Under the pieces are notes generated by a model that was not told the origin of the DNA, did no database searches, and was given only the letters and a program-made list of their open reading frames with translations. Shown here piece by piece: positions 16,866-25,575 of a DNA stretch of 64,000 nucleotides (position 1 is its first letter; each line of letters opens with the position of its first letter). The position numbers and the translations under genes were made by a program. The stretch covers positions 2,041,001 to 2,105,000 of the forward strand of contig NZ_CP036132.1 of assembly GCF_018742245.1 (NCBI RefSeq), given 5' to 3'. The DNA comes from Bacillus mycoides. Its GTDB lineage: Bacteria > Bacillota > Bacilli > Bacillales > Bacillaceae_G.

Positions 16866-17840
16866 TTATTTGATGTTTTCATAAGATTTTATTACATTCT
16901 CAAAATTTTCTGCGGCCTGTTGCTGCATGTTTTGTGTGATATGGCTATACTTGTCTAATGTCATTTGAATAGAAGAGTGTCCTAAGCGATCCTGTACAAT
17001 TTTAGGATGCTCACCAGCTTGGAGCATAAGTGTTGCATGTGTGTGCCTTAAGTCGTGAATACGAATTCGTGGAACACCAGCTTTTTTATAATGGTCTTTC
17101 AAAAAACGATGAGGAGCATCTATATGTAAGGGACAATGAATCGTATTGCCAGCGAAAATATAGGCCTCCTCATTCAAGGAGATACCCCAGCGGAAAAACT
17201 CTTTCTTTTTATAAAGGTAGTATGCTTGTAACTCTATTACAACAAAGGAAGAGATACTAATACTTCTATTAGAAGATTTAGTTTTAGTAGCAGCTTTAAA
17301 TAGTCCTTCTTCAGTTTTTACAAGTGATTTATTAACTAGGATACGTTTATTATCAAAGTCAATATCCTTCCATGTTAGTGCAAGTAACTCTCCACGTCTC
17401 ATACCAGTATAGATTGCGAGTAAAAAGAACATATAGTACTTTTTATTTTTTCTTTTAAATAATGAAGGAATCGATTACATTCCTCACTGGACCATGTTTT
17501 CATCTCACCTTGCTCTTCACGTGGTTTTTTAACCTTATTCATTATATTATCATGTATGATTTCCCATTCTACAGCGTGTTTGAAAATGCACCTTAGGCAG
17601 CGATGGATATTGCTGATTGTACCATTTGATAGTCCTTTTTCCTTAAGTTCAGCATAGTAGCTTTGAATCATTACGGGCTTAATACTTTTAATTTTTTTAT
17701 AACTAAATGGGGGAAGGATATAGAGCCTAACTAAGCTCATGTCTTTTTCAAAAGATGTAATTTTTAACTCAGCTTTACGAAGAGGCTTTAACTTTTCCCA
17801 TACATCTAAAACAGTTAATTGTTTGTCATTATGGTATTGT
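16866..17840 (-). pseudogene. int: Phage tyrosine integrase, frameshifted and 5'-truncated
   Basis: Two minus-strand frames make up one integrase. The C-terminal catalytic part (16866-17432) has Arg in TGMRRGE, HDLRHTHAT, LGHSS and Tyr in LDKYSH. The N-terminal part (17399 to about 17840) has the SAM-like core-binding domain (KKIKSIKPVMIQSYYAELKEKGLSNGTI). They are out of frame: one extra A in the A6 run (17446-17451, T on the plus strand) would restore LKEKNKKYYMFFLLA. The first 60 or so residues are missing; the sequence beyond 17840 belongs to a tail gene on the other strand. Confidence 0.9.
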
Positions 17841-17841
17841 G

Positions 17842-18054
17842 ATTCCAAACGAATCCGAAGAAACAGGTGTAGGCTTATAAGGAATGCTTTCACAATTAAC
17901 AAAAGCTTTTCAAGAACATGTGACAAGAACTGATGCTAGGTTGAAAGAATTAGAGCCTATAAAACCTAAAGGGAATATAAAACATAGGAACAGAGTAAAA
18001 CGTCATAGAAGACCGTCTAGACATACGAAAAGGAATTGTCAGAAAGGGGTGTAA
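17842..18054 (+). pseudogene. 3' fragment of a phage tail protein gene
   Basis: A plus-strand frame reads IPNESEETGVGL, a stop, then GMLSQLTKAFQEHVTRTDARLKELE and a very basic end (RVKRHRRPSRHTKR), stopping at 18052-18054. The stretch has the look of the C-terminus of a minor tail or tail-fibre protein and lies just before the baseplate gene. It has no start and one internal stop. Its left edge is the internal deletion joint with the integrase. Confidence 0.55.
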
Positions 18055-18056
18055 TT

Positions 18057-19211
18057 ATGCGAAATGAGGAAATTATTATAGACTTAGCAGATCCTGTGTT
18101 TACAAAGACAATTCGTTCCCGTCAAAATGATAAAAATGGATTGAAAATTACTGTAAATGTAAGAGAACTGGGGAATAGTGTTGATTTAACTGGATATGCA
18201 GTCAAATATGAAGCGACAAATCATACAGGGGCATTCATTCGTGATGATGCTCAAATAATTGATGCGAAAAATGGTGTGTTTTCATATACTTTTACATCTC
18301 AAGCAGTTTCAACTTCGGCCGATTGGACTGCTTATTTTGTTATGGAAAAAAACGCTGAACGAACGAGTACCCCTGATATCCGAATTGTGCTTAAGCGAGA
18401 TGTAAAAGAAGGAAATATGAAAATAGAAAACTATATTTCTGATTTTGAAAAAGCTATAGAACAAGTGGCAGGATATCGAAAAGAAATTGATGATACAAAT
18501 AAGAGAATTATAGATACAAACAACAAATTTGTAGAGTTAACAACATTAATTAATGCGAAAGGTGTTCAAGTACCAAAGATCACAACAGAATCAGGTGGGC
18601 AAACTATTTCTGTTAGTGATATCACAAAGAACATTCTCGACGAAATAGCTGCAAAAGGTGCTGGGATGAATACAATTTATTGTGCTACAGGTGTGCAAAA
18701 TACAATTCCATCGAGCAAACCTTGGAGGGGAATTTCTTATTTTAATCAGAATAATATTGGCTTTGTAATCGCTAAAGATAGTGTAGGTGGATTTTATACA
18801 AATTATCTAAACGGAAATAACGGGTGGACAGGGTGGACAAATCATGTCACAAGAGAGGATTTTGTAGGGTGGGATTTTACTGTACAAGGATTTAAACGAT
18901 CTACCGATACATATTGGACTCAGATGTCAATCACTAACGCTTCAAACGTTGAAGGAAGACAAGTTACTAGAGCGAAACGAAGTGGCGACCAAGTTTCCGT
19001 TATAGGCTCTTTAAAGAATATAAAAGAAGGGCAAGTTGTATTCAATGTTCCAACTGGATTGCGACCTGCTCAACAAATAACAGATGTTGTTATTATTGCT
19101 GGTCCACCTTATTCTATATGTGAATTTAACGTAGAAACTGGCGGTAATGTAAAAATATACAACATCACTACTGACAAAACTATTCATTTTTCAATCAATT
19201 ATTTAGTATGA
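18057..19211 (+). CDS. Phage baseplate upper protein (BppU-type)
   Basis: The 384-aa protein has a BppU N-terminal domain (residues 1-115: IIIDLADPVFTKTIRSRQNDKNGLKITVNVREL...DWTAYFVMEK), a coiled-coil linker (KIENYISDFEKAIEQVAGYRKEIDDTNKRI, about 123-170), and a beta-rich C-terminal receptor-binding part with a Tyr/Trp-rich segment (NGWTGWTNHVTREDF). In siphophages of Gram-positive hosts such proteins attach receptor-binding proteins to the baseplate. The ATG at 18057 follows AAAGGGG. It is intact although the rest of the tail module is gone. Confidence 0.85.
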   Translation: MRNEEIIIDLADPVFTKTIRSRQNDKNGLKITVNVRELGNSVDLTGYAVKYEATNHTGAFIRDDAQIIDAKNGVFSYTFTSQAVSTSADWTAYFVMEKNAERTSTPDIRIVLKRDVKEGNMKIENYISDFEKAIEQVAGYRKEIDDTNKRIIDTNNKFVELTTLINAKGVQVPKITTESGGQTISVSDITKNILDEIAAKGAGMNTIYCATGVQNTIPSSKPWRGISYFNQNNIGFVIAKDSVGGFYTNYLNGNNGWTGWTNHVTREDFVGWDFTVQGFKRSTDTYWTQMSITNASNVEGRQVTRAKRSGDQVSVIGSLKNIKEGQVVFNVPTGLRPAQQITDVVIIAGPPYSICEFNVETGGNVKIYNITTDKTIHFSINYLV

Positions 19212-19227
19212 AAAAGGAGGCAAACAA

Positions 19228-19653
19228 GTGGAACGTATCGACGTATTCATAAAAACGTTTATAGCTACCTTGGGTGGCTTCTGTGGATATTTCTTAGGAG
19301 GATGGGATGCAACATTGAAAATCTTAGTGACGATGGCAGTTATTGATTATTTAACTGGAATGATTGCAGCAGGATACAACGGAGAGTTAAAAAGTAAAGT
19401 AGGTTTCAAAGGCATCGCCAAAAAGGTGGTGCTTTTTCTTTTGGTTGGAGTGGCAGCGCAATTAGATACAGTGTTTGGAAGCAACAGCGCTATCCGTGAA
19501 GCGACAATCTTTTTCTTCATGGGTAATGAATTGTTATCACTTTTAGAAAACGCTGGACGTATGGGAATCCCACTTCCACAAGCTTTGACAAACGCGGTTG
19601 AAATTTTAGGTGGTAAACAAAAACAAGAAGATAAAAAGGGAGATGTTCAATAA
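19228..19653 (+). CDS. Phage holin (toxin-secretion/lysis holin family)
   Basis: The 141-aa protein has three to four hydrophobic segments (about residues 8-28, 33-50, 65-85, 92-108) with the family motif VIDYLTGMIAAGYNGELKSKVGFKGIAKKV and a charged C-terminus KQKQEDKKGDVQ. GTG start follows AAAGGAGG. It forms membrane holes that release the endolysin. Its stop overlaps the endolysin start as TAATG, so the lysis pair is coupled. Confidence 0.9.
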   Translation: MERIDVFIKTFIATLGGFCGYFLGGWDATLKILVTMAVIDYLTGMIAAGYNGELKSKVGFKGIAKKVVLFLLVGVAAQLDTVFGSNSAIREATIFFFMGNELLSLLENAGRMGIPLPQALTNAVEILGGKQKQEDKKGDVQ

Positions 19654-20672
19654 TGAAAAAACATATTATCGATATTTCAAAATGGAATGACAGTATTAAT
19701 TGGGATGTATTAGCTCCTCAAGTTACTTTAGCAATTTGCCGTGTTCAATATGGATCAGATACAGTAGATGGATTATATAAACAACATGTAGCGCAATTAG
19801 AGAAACGTGGCATTCCACATGCTGCCTATGCGTATGGATGCTATGTTTCTGTTAATGATGCAATTGTGGAAGCGAACGATTTTATGAAAAGAACAAATTC
19901 AAATGCTAAATTCTTAGTGCTAGATTGTGAGGATGATACATTAAAAAGTTGTGGCCCCGACAATGTAGCAGCTGCTTCTCAAGCTTTTATTGATACATGT
20001 AAAGCGGCAGGTTGGAAAGTCGGATTTTATGTATCACATCATATGTACAATCAATATGGTTTAAATAAGGTGAAAGCAGACTTTTTATGGATTCCTCGTT
20101 ATGGAAGTAATAAACCTGCCTATGCGTGTGATCTATGGCAATATGCAGACGGAGAAACAGGCGGTTGGCTTGATGGTGTAGGAAAAGTTGACTTAAATGT
20201 TCTAAATGGAGACAAGCCATTATCTTGGTTTATTGGTGGCAATGAACTAAATCCAATTGATCCAATTCAGCCTATTCAAAAAGAGGGAATTGGACATGCA
20301 ACATCGAAATACGATGATGGTTATGGTGTGAATCTATATGAAAATCCTGCTGATCCTATTTTTGCTGGACGTATCACACAAAAAATCCCATACTTAATCC
20401 ATAAAGGATACTGGGGTGGTGGAGAAAAAAATATGATCTGCCTTGGAAATGAAAAACAGTGGGCTTACCTAAAACATTTTGATATTCAATGGTTCTATGC
20501 ATACACTAAATATTGGCCAGGGTATCAAATCCGAATTTACGATGGACCGAACGGCAATGACATTGGTTTTGTGGATGGAAGTGAGCCGTATCAATTATTT
20601 AATAGACAAGATGGGCATATTGATATCGGTGGAAATCGTTGGATTCGTGAGGAACATGTAATTATTAAATAA
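19653..20672 (+). CDS. Endolysin, GH25 lysozyme-type
   Basis: The 339-aa protein has a GH25 muramidase domain (residues 1-190): IDISKWNDSINW, YAYGCY, catalytic LDCEDD near residue 95, LWIPRYG, LWQYADG. A C-terminal region from about 215 (GHATSKYDDGYGVNLYENP...HIDIGGNRWIREEHVIIK) resembles SH3-like wall-binding units. GH25 enzymes cut the N-acetylmuramic acid-beta-1,4-N-acetylglucosamine bond of peptidoglycan. It is co-translated with the holin. A stub of a second lysin type follows the stop. Confidence 0.92.
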   Translation: MKKHIIDISKWNDSINWDVLAPQVTLAICRVQYGSDTVDGLYKQHVAQLEKRGIPHAAYAYGCYVSVNDAIVEANDFMKRTNSNAKFLVLDCEDDTLKSCGPDNVAAASQAFIDTCKAAGWKVGFYVSHHMYNQYGLNKVKADFLWIPRYGSNKPAYACDLWQYADGETGGWLDGVGKVDLNVLNGDKPLSWFIGGNELNPIDPIQPIQKEGIGHATSKYDDGYGVNLYENPADPIFAGRITQKIPYLIHKGYWGGGEKNMICLGNEKQWAYLKHFDIQWFYAYTKYWPGYQIRIYDGPNGNDIGFVDGSEPYQLFNRQDGHIDIGGNRWIREEHVIIK

Positions 20673-20687
20673 TAGGTGGTTTCAAAA

Positions 20688-20752
20688 GTACACAACAACA
20701 AAGGTAAAACATACTATGTAACTGCTAGCGAGGCATATGTATTTATGAAGTG
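20688..20752 (+). pseudogene. 3' stub of another lysin (SH3-type C-terminus)
   Basis: The frame VHNNKGKTYYVTASEAYVFMK ends at TGA just before a terminator. It is clearly homologous to the end of the fragment at 25164-25514 (VQNSKGNTYYITASDAYVNVR). It has no start and follows the GH25 endolysin stop by 15 bases, so it marks a recombination joint. Confidence 0.75.
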
Positions 20753-20788
20753 AAAATCCGGCTCTTGTGAGTCGGATTTTCTTTTTTT
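20753..20788 (+). terminator. Terminator of the lysis genes
   Basis: AAAATCCG pairs with CGGATTTT and is followed by CTTTTTTT. It is related in sequence to the terminator at 25524-25553. Confidence 0.8.
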
Positions 20789-20824
20789 ATATTTAAGATA
20801 AGATTGCCTTTCTTAAATATAAAA

Positions 20825-21298
20825 TTATGAATAGATAGGAATTAATTCTTGTTTAAAATCTTCATACATACCTAAAGCAATTTTTAAAATTTTTTCTAAG
20901 CTGTCATAATCGCTAAATAGTACTGGCTTAATTCTAGTATCTGGAGAAATTAAAAGTCTTGAATATAGACTCCATGGACTACCTAATCTTAGTTCATCAT
21001 TATGATAAACTACCCAAGTAAAATCCAGAACGTTTACTTTAATACCAATATTAAAATAAAATAAATTTTCTTTTTTATCACCTAGTTCTCCAACTTTTAA
21101 AAACTTTTCTTTTTTATCATAAACTGATTTATAACCTAGCTTTTCAAGTATTTGTTGAATGTCTTCAATATTGGGATTAGGAATGATTTCTTCGGCATCA
21201 TAATTTTCTCTCGAAAAAGAAGAAAGTTCTGTGTATCTATTAACAAAGTCAATTTTTTTTAGTGCTGTTTCTATTTCAGGTTTTAATTTTAAGCTCAT
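20825..21298 (-). CDS. Putative immunity protein (orphan toxin cassette)
   Basis: The 157-aa soluble, acidic protein (MSLKLKPEIETALKKIDFVNRYTEL...FKQELIPIYS) has no recognised domain. It follows a 56-codon ORF by two bases, with AGGGAGGAATAATT as ribosome binding site, near an LXG toxin operon on the same strand. Size, charge and placement fit an immunity protein of a polymorphic toxin cassette. This is inference from context. Confidence 0.5.
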   Translation of the reverse strand: MSLKLKPEIETALKKIDFVNRYTELSSFSRENYDAEEIIPNPNIEDIQQILEKLGYKSVYDKKEKFLKVGELGDKKENLFYFNIGIKVNVLDFTWVVYHNDELRLGSPWSLYSRLLISPDTRIKPVLFSDYDSLEKILKIALGMYEDFKQELIPIYS

Positions 21299-21300
21299 AA

Positions 21301-21471
21301 TTATTCCTCCCTAAATCTTAATGTTACACCGTATTCTTCAGCTATTTCTTTATACTTTTCTATATTTTTAATGTTTTTAATGTTTTTATTAGATGCTGGC
21401 ACCTCTAAAATATAGTCTCCATTAAGTTTTAGGCCATCTAACTTAGGATACTGATTTGATCTTATTATCAT
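21301..21471 (-). CDS. Small ORF or toxin C-terminal remnant, 56 aa
   Basis: The frame MIIRSNQYPKLDGLKLNGDY...EYGVTLRFREE stops two bases before the putative immunity gene. GTAGGGA precedes the ATG. Just upstream another frame ends KERGKSWEFLGRE and stops, like the tail of a larger protein. It could be a tiny gene of its own, or the out-of-frame end of a displaced toxin module; no start-proximal toxin part is present. Confidence 0.4.
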   Translation of the reverse strand: MIIRSNQYPKLDGLKLNGDYILEVPASNKNIKNIKNIEKYKEIAEEYGVTLRFREE

Positions 21472-21681
21472 TATTCCCTACCCAAAAACTCCCATGATTT
21501 TCCCCTTTCTTTTTAAATTATTATGTATATCTTTATTTATGTAGGTACCTTAACATATTATCATTTTCATTGGAATGAATATTCTGAAAGTTATTTATCA
21601 ACCACACTCGAAGAAGGAATTTTATTGTTATTTTGTGGAATTATGATAATCATAGATAGAAACGAGGAGGATGGGGTAGCT

Positions 21682-21942
21682 ATGAGCACACCTGTAGTAA
21701 CTAAAGAACAAATTAAAAATTCGTTAGATATTTGGTTTCAATTTATGTTAAACCAAGATTTTGTGCAATCAAAAACATTAAAAGAAGAAATCGAATCGAA
21801 AATAAGTCATATCGAAGAAGATCAACAAATATTATTTTATTATTCATTATTAGATTTTAGATATAAAGTATTAAGCGATAGTATGAATATTTCACATGAT
21901 GAATTTGTTAAAATTGACTCAATTGTTTCGTTAAGATTGTAA
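21682..21942 (+). pseudogene. Truncated Rap (response regulator aspartate phosphatase)
   Basis: MSTPVVTKEQIKNSLDIWFQ...KTLKEEIESKISHIEEDQQILFYYSLLDFRYKVLSD is the N-terminal three-helix region of Bacillus Rap proteins, which are about 370 aa with TPR repeats and control Spo0F or ComA under Phr peptides. Only 86 residues remain, ending in DSIVSLRL; no TPR part follows. The ATG at 21682 has GAGGAGGATGGGG upstream. The fragment keeps the Spo0F-contacting end but not the peptide-sensing part. Confidence 0.8.
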
Positions 21943-22057
21943 AGAAGTGTACTTAAGCCAACGTGGCAGTTTAGTTGAAAAAAATATTATAATATTATTA
22001 AAATTTAAGAAATGAATGAATTTACTTTTAGCAAAGTTTTGCAGTTAGCTATATAAA

Positions 22058-22088
22058 AAGCCACAAGAGCACTAAATTCTTGTGGCTT
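22058..22088 (-). terminator. Terminator of the LXG toxin operon
   Basis: AAGCCACAAG (22058-22067) pairs with CTTGTGGCTT (22079-22088); on the minus strand a T-run follows. It lies directly behind the SMI1/KNR4 gene. Confidence 0.8.
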
Positions 22089-22105
22089 CACTTTTACTAT
22101 TCATG

Positions 22106-22636
22106 TTAAAAGTCTAAATCTTTTTCATTACCATCATAATCTACTAGTAATGATCCTTCGTCTAAGGTATCCATTAACCATTCCGCCAAGCCATTCCATG
22201 ATCTAGAAACGCTGTGAATCTCCCTATCCCATTGTATTACAGTTGCATCGTATCCATTGCTTGATTCTAAGTCTATACAAATCGAGTCACCATAGTTTAA
22301 ATCTGCGATGATTAAATACGTGTCTGGCATCTTTGTCGGTCTTCGTTCTTTTTTAAACGAATCATTTAGATAGGAGCCACCACGCTGTTTTTGGCCCCGA
22401 GCAGCTGTATGAATTTCTGACAGGACCGTTCCAGGTATAAATAATTCTCCACCATTACACACTTGGAGAAAATCTTTATATATATCAGGAATTTGAATGT
22501 TAAGTTCATTTTGAAGGCTTGTTATATTTTCTACGTTAATTCCATTGTTTAGGGTGTGAATGCCATCTACATATTTATTAACTTCCTCAAAAAATGGTTG
22601 TAAATGATTGTTTTTTGAATAATATTTTCTTAGCAT
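22106..22636 (-). CDS. SMI1/KNR4 family immunity protein
   Basis: The 176-aa protein has the SMI1/KNR4 pattern: LQNELNIQIPDIYKDFLQVCNGGELF near residues 41-66, LIIADLNYGDSICIDLES around 108-125 and WNGLAEWLMDTL near 147-158. This family commonly neutralises nuclease toxins of polymorphic toxin systems. AGGGAGATGG precedes the ATG, 14 bases after the LXG toxin stop, so it is the cognate immunity gene by position. Confidence 0.88.
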   Translation of the reverse strand: MLRKYYSKNNHLQPFFEEVNKYVDGIHTLNNGINVENITSLQNELNIQIPDIYKDFLQVCNGGELFIPGTVLSEIHTAARGQKQRGGSYLNDSFKKERRPTKMPDTYLIIADLNYGDSICIDLESSNGYDATVIQWDREIHSVSRSWNGLAEWLMDTLDEGSLLVDYDGNEKDLDF

Positions 22637-22650
22637 AAAACCATCTCCCT

Positions 22651-24246
22651 CTATTCATGTTTCCAAGGCACAACGTCTCCAAAGTCAGTCATACTATCAT
22701 TCTTAGGAGTATAGTAGCCATTTGTAGGATTGTGATAATTTCCACGATGGGCGTCAAAGTGTTCGTTTACATCCATATTCCTTCCCTTTAAAAATTGAAT
22801 GTTATCTGGTTCACCAGCAAAATCAGGATATTCATTAGCAGATTTCATATGCTGTCCCTCGTAGCCTTTCACTTTTCCTGTTTGTAATAACTCTAGTTTT
22901 TCTGCAGGGGTCCAATCTCTTGTTCCTTTTCCAGTTTTTTTAATCAATTCCTTCTCTTGTCTCCATGCGTGGCGAACAGCTTTCTGACGAAGAGCTGAAA
23001 ATTGTTTATCTGTTACCCATTTTCCGTTTACATTATATTGTTTTTTTCCATCAACAATCCGTATTTTTTCTGTATTCTTAACACTATTACCAACCTCGCT
23101 AGAAGACTGGGATTTTTGAAGGTTGTTAGCATCGGCTTTCTCCTTTATTCTACCACTAGTCCCATTAGAAGAAGACTGGAACTTTTGAAGAGTATCCTTA
23201 CCATTTTGAACTGCATTACGCCCAACAAATACACCATGTCCAGCAAGACTAAGCCCAGCCGCTGTAGCAGCTGCATCTAATGGAAGAACAATTGGTGATG
23301 CTAACCCACCACTTCCTACTTCTGCGACGAAGGTTAAGAAATTAGCCCCGCCTATGACGGTAAGACCTTCTAGAATTTCTATAATGGATGCCGCTCCTGC
23401 TACAACATTTCCGGCAAATCTTCCCGATTGATAAGTTAACTTGCTTTCTAATTCATCATTATCAGGTGATTCTAGTCCAATAACGCTTTCGAAAGCCGCA
23501 CTACCAGCGCCTTGAAAAAATTCTTTCATAAATTCCCAAGTACTGGTAGCTGTTTTTTCATACCATGGTCTATTGGCTTCTTGTTCTCGTAAAGCAATTG
23601 CTTTTGCAATTTGTGCTTCACGAGCTTTACTTTCTGTAATTGCTTGAATAGGCCCCGTCCACTCCATATTCAATTCTTGTATGCTAAATGTTCCACTTGC
23701 GGGGCTGAAACCTTTCCCACTTTGCACTCCCGCAAGACCTTGCGCGATACTCGCAGCTAATTGAAGTGCAGTATCATAATTACTACTAGAAGTATAATTG
23801 AATTCATGTAAGTGTTCTAGTTTTTCTTGCAGTTTCTTCCTCATGACAGTAAAAAGATTCGCCATAGCGTCCATACCCGGGATTGGCATAGCTTGACTGA
23901 TGGCTTCCATACTTGTTTTCATTCGGTCAATTTCGCGAATTTGTTCTAATAACTCTTGTTCAATGACATCAGTTGAAGCTACCTGTGATTGAAATTGACT
24001 TGGAAAGGCATCATTTTGACGGATTAATTCTTCACATAAGTAAATGATTCCTTGTGCTAAAGGACGAAAGGTTTGTACAAAAAATGATTTTGCGCTGCTA
24101 TAAGTTTGTCCTTGTAGAACAGTATCAATTGCAAAAGCGTCGATCGACTGAATGACTTGTTCCATACCTTGAATCGTAGCCGTACATACAGCGTTCATGC
24201 TTTTTGTTTGCGTATGTACTTCCCCTAGATACATATTCAAACTCAT
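22651..24246 (-). CDS. LXG-domain polymorphic toxin with C-terminal HNH-type nuclease
   Basis: The 531-aa protein has an N-terminal LXG domain (residues 1-200: MSLNMYLGEVHTQTKSM...), a Gly/Ala-rich hydrophobic middle (about 270-345), a linker, and a C-terminal nuclease-like domain (about 410-531) with GTRDWTPAEKLELLQTGKVKGYEGQHMKSANEYPD, PDNIQFL and EHFDAHRGNYHNPT. This arrangement of His residues fits the HNH/endonuclease VII superfamily. LXG toxins are exported by the type VIIb secretion system (EssC/YukB) and kill neighbours. ATG overlaps the DUF3958 gene stop (ATGA). The secretion machine itself is not in the window. Confidence 0.9.
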   Translation of the reverse strand: MSLNMYLGEVHTQTKSMNAVCTATIQGMEQVIQSIDAFAIDTVLQGQTYSSAKSFFVQTFRPLAQGIIYLCEELIRQNDAFPSQFQSQVASTDVIEQELLEQIREIDRMKTSMEAISQAMPIPGMDAMANLFTVMRKKLQEKLEHLHEFNYTSSSNYDTALQLAASIAQGLAGVQSGKGFSPASGTFSIQELNMEWTGPIQAITESKAREAQIAKAIALREQEANRPWYEKTATSTWEFMKEFFQGAGSAAFESVIGLESPDNDELESKLTYQSGRFAGNVVAGAASIIEILEGLTVIGGANFLTFVAEVGSGGLASPIVLPLDAAATAAGLSLAGHGVFVGRNAVQNGKDTLQKFQSSSNGTSGRIKEKADANNLQKSQSSSEVGNSVKNTEKIRIVDGKKQYNVNGKWVTDKQFSALRQKAVRHAWRQEKELIKKTGKGTRDWTPAEKLELLQTGKVKGYEGQHMKSANEYPDFAGEPDNIQFLKGRNMDVNEHFDAHRGNYHNPTNGYYTPKNDSMTDFGDVVPWKHE

Positions 24247-24605
24247 GAATTGACCTCCTTTGCTAGATTCTGTTTTTGATAGTAAAGGTCATTTTCTAAG
24301 TCACTAAGATTTCGTTTTTCCTTAAGCAATGTTTCTTTTTGATTTTCCAATTCGAAAGTAAGTTTTCGCTCAATATATTGTGCATCTTGACTCATATTCA
24401 AAAAAAACAATGACATTTCTCTATCTCTATGCCAAGTTCCTAAAATACGGTCAAACAAACGATGGTTTTGATTTTTCCATACATGAAAATCTTCTTCTAC
24501 TTGTTCCTGTGTTTGAATCGCAGATTGATTCCGATTCTGTTCTTCAAATACACTTCGTAATTTTTGATTTAATTGATTCATTTGTTTTTCAATATCTTGA
24601 CTCAT
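24243..24605 (-). CDS. DUF3958 protein (LXG-associated, Lap2-like)
   Basis: The 120-aa protein is all-helical and charged (MSQDIEKQMNQLNQKL...WHRDREMSLFFLNMSQDAQYIERKLTFELENQKETLL). DUF3958 proteins are encoded in front of LXG toxins; in streptococci the Lap2 homologue binds the LXG domain and helps target it for export. AGGAGG precedes the ATG by five bases; the stop overlaps the toxin start. Confidence 0.8.
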   Translation of the reverse strand: MSQDIEKQMNQLNQKLRSVFEEQNRNQSAIQTQEQVEEDFHVWKNQNHRLFDRILGTWHRDREMSLFFLNMSQDAQYIERKLTFELENQKETLLKEKRNLSDLENDLYYQKQNLAKEVNS

Positions 24606-24645
24606 CTTTTTCCTCCTACCGTTTTACTTTACGTAGGTTATCACA

Positions 24646-24921
24646 TTAGCGAAAAGTATTTTGAAGTTCGTTATCCATCCTCTCAAACTCGTTAGCTACC
24701 GAATGAATATTATCAACCGCTTGTTGAAAGGCGACAGAAAATTGTTTCGTCAAATCTAAAACTTGTTGGTTCGCTTCCTGTGCTTTGGAGTTAACAGATA
24801 GTGTTGTACGCGTCGCCTTTGTTATAGAACGACTTGTTGCACTTTGAATCCTGTCAGAAGCTGATCCCATTTTCGTAGCAATTTGTGTTGTTGTTTGTAA
24901 ATTACTTTGGAATTGTCCCAT
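24646..24921 (-). CDS. TIGR04197/DUF3130-type small T7SS protein (Lap1-like)
   Basis: The 91-aa helical protein (TTTQIATKMGSASDRIQSATSRS...NQQVLDLTKQFSVAFQQAVDNIHSVANEFERMD) has the size and heptad pattern of WXG100-like partners. It matches the TIGR04197/DUF3130 family found at the head of LXG operons (Lap1). It should pair with the LXG toxin during type VIIb export. AAAGGG lies eight bases before the ATG. It is the first gene of the four-gene operon. Confidence 0.8.
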   Translation of the reverse strand: MGQFQSNLQTTTQIATKMGSASDRIQSATSRSITKATRTTLSVNSKAQEANQQVLDLTKQFSVAFQQAVDNIHSVANEFERMDNELQNTFR

Positions 24922-25163
24922 CGTATAAACCCTTTCTATATTTCTATGAACGTATTAAAGAAGGGGAGTGCCTAGTATGTATGTCCATTATCCTATTGTT
25001 CCTTATAGGAACTCTCCTGGGAAAATATTGCAGATATAATTATAACAATAAATGGTTAAAGTTTCCTCAAAAAAAATGTATTTTACAACATATGTGTTTG
25101 TTATAGTTCTCAAAAGGTAATGTAGTATAACATAGAGGTAAAACACGAATGGGAAAGTAATAA
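24922..25163. other. Upstream region of the toxin operon
   Basis: The region should hold the toxin operon promoter on the minus strand. On the plus strand a 20-codon frame behind AAGGGGAG (ATG at about 24977) is open but resembles nothing. No other feature was found. Confidence 0.3.
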
Positions 25164-25514
25164 ATTGATGCTAATGATTTATATTATGCTGTATGGGCTG
25201 AAAAGGGTGGTTGGTTAAATCTTGGCGGTGAACAATGGATTAAGAACAATCCATCTTATGTGAAGTTTAGTAAGAAAAGCACAGTAGATTCCTCTATTGT
25301 AGGGAAGCGTGTTGTTACTAAAGTGGACAACCTACGTTTCTATGAATCTCCATCTTGGCATGATAAAGACGTGGCTGATACTTTAGATGCAGGACTAGGG
25401 TTTACAATCGATGAAAAAGTAACTGTCAATGGATCACCACAATACAAAGTACAAAATTCGAAAGGGAATACGTACTACATTACAGCTAGTGATGCATACG
25501 TAAACGTACGTTAA
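25164..25514 (+). pseudogene. C-terminal part of an endolysin (SH3-like wall-binding domain)
   Basis: The frame IDANDLYYAVWAEKGGWLNLGGEQW...VTVNGSPQYKVQNSKGNTYYITASDAYVNVR is a lysin C-terminus. Two stops lie just upstream (TAATAA at 25158-25163) and no catalytic domain is present. Its end is homologous to the stub at 20688-20752, and both are followed by related terminators, so the toxin cargo lies between two copies of a lysin 3' end. Confidence 0.8.
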
Positions 25515-25523
25515 CATAAAAGA

Positions 25524-25553
25524 AACCGGCTCTTAATTGAGTCGGCTTTTTTA
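25524..25553 (+). terminator. Terminator behind lysin fragment
   Basis: AACCGGCTC and GAGTCGGCTT form an imperfect stem followed by TTTTTT. The sequence resembles the terminator at 20753-20788. Confidence 0.7.
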
Positions 25554-25575
25554 CTATGTATTAAACTTTAGCATT

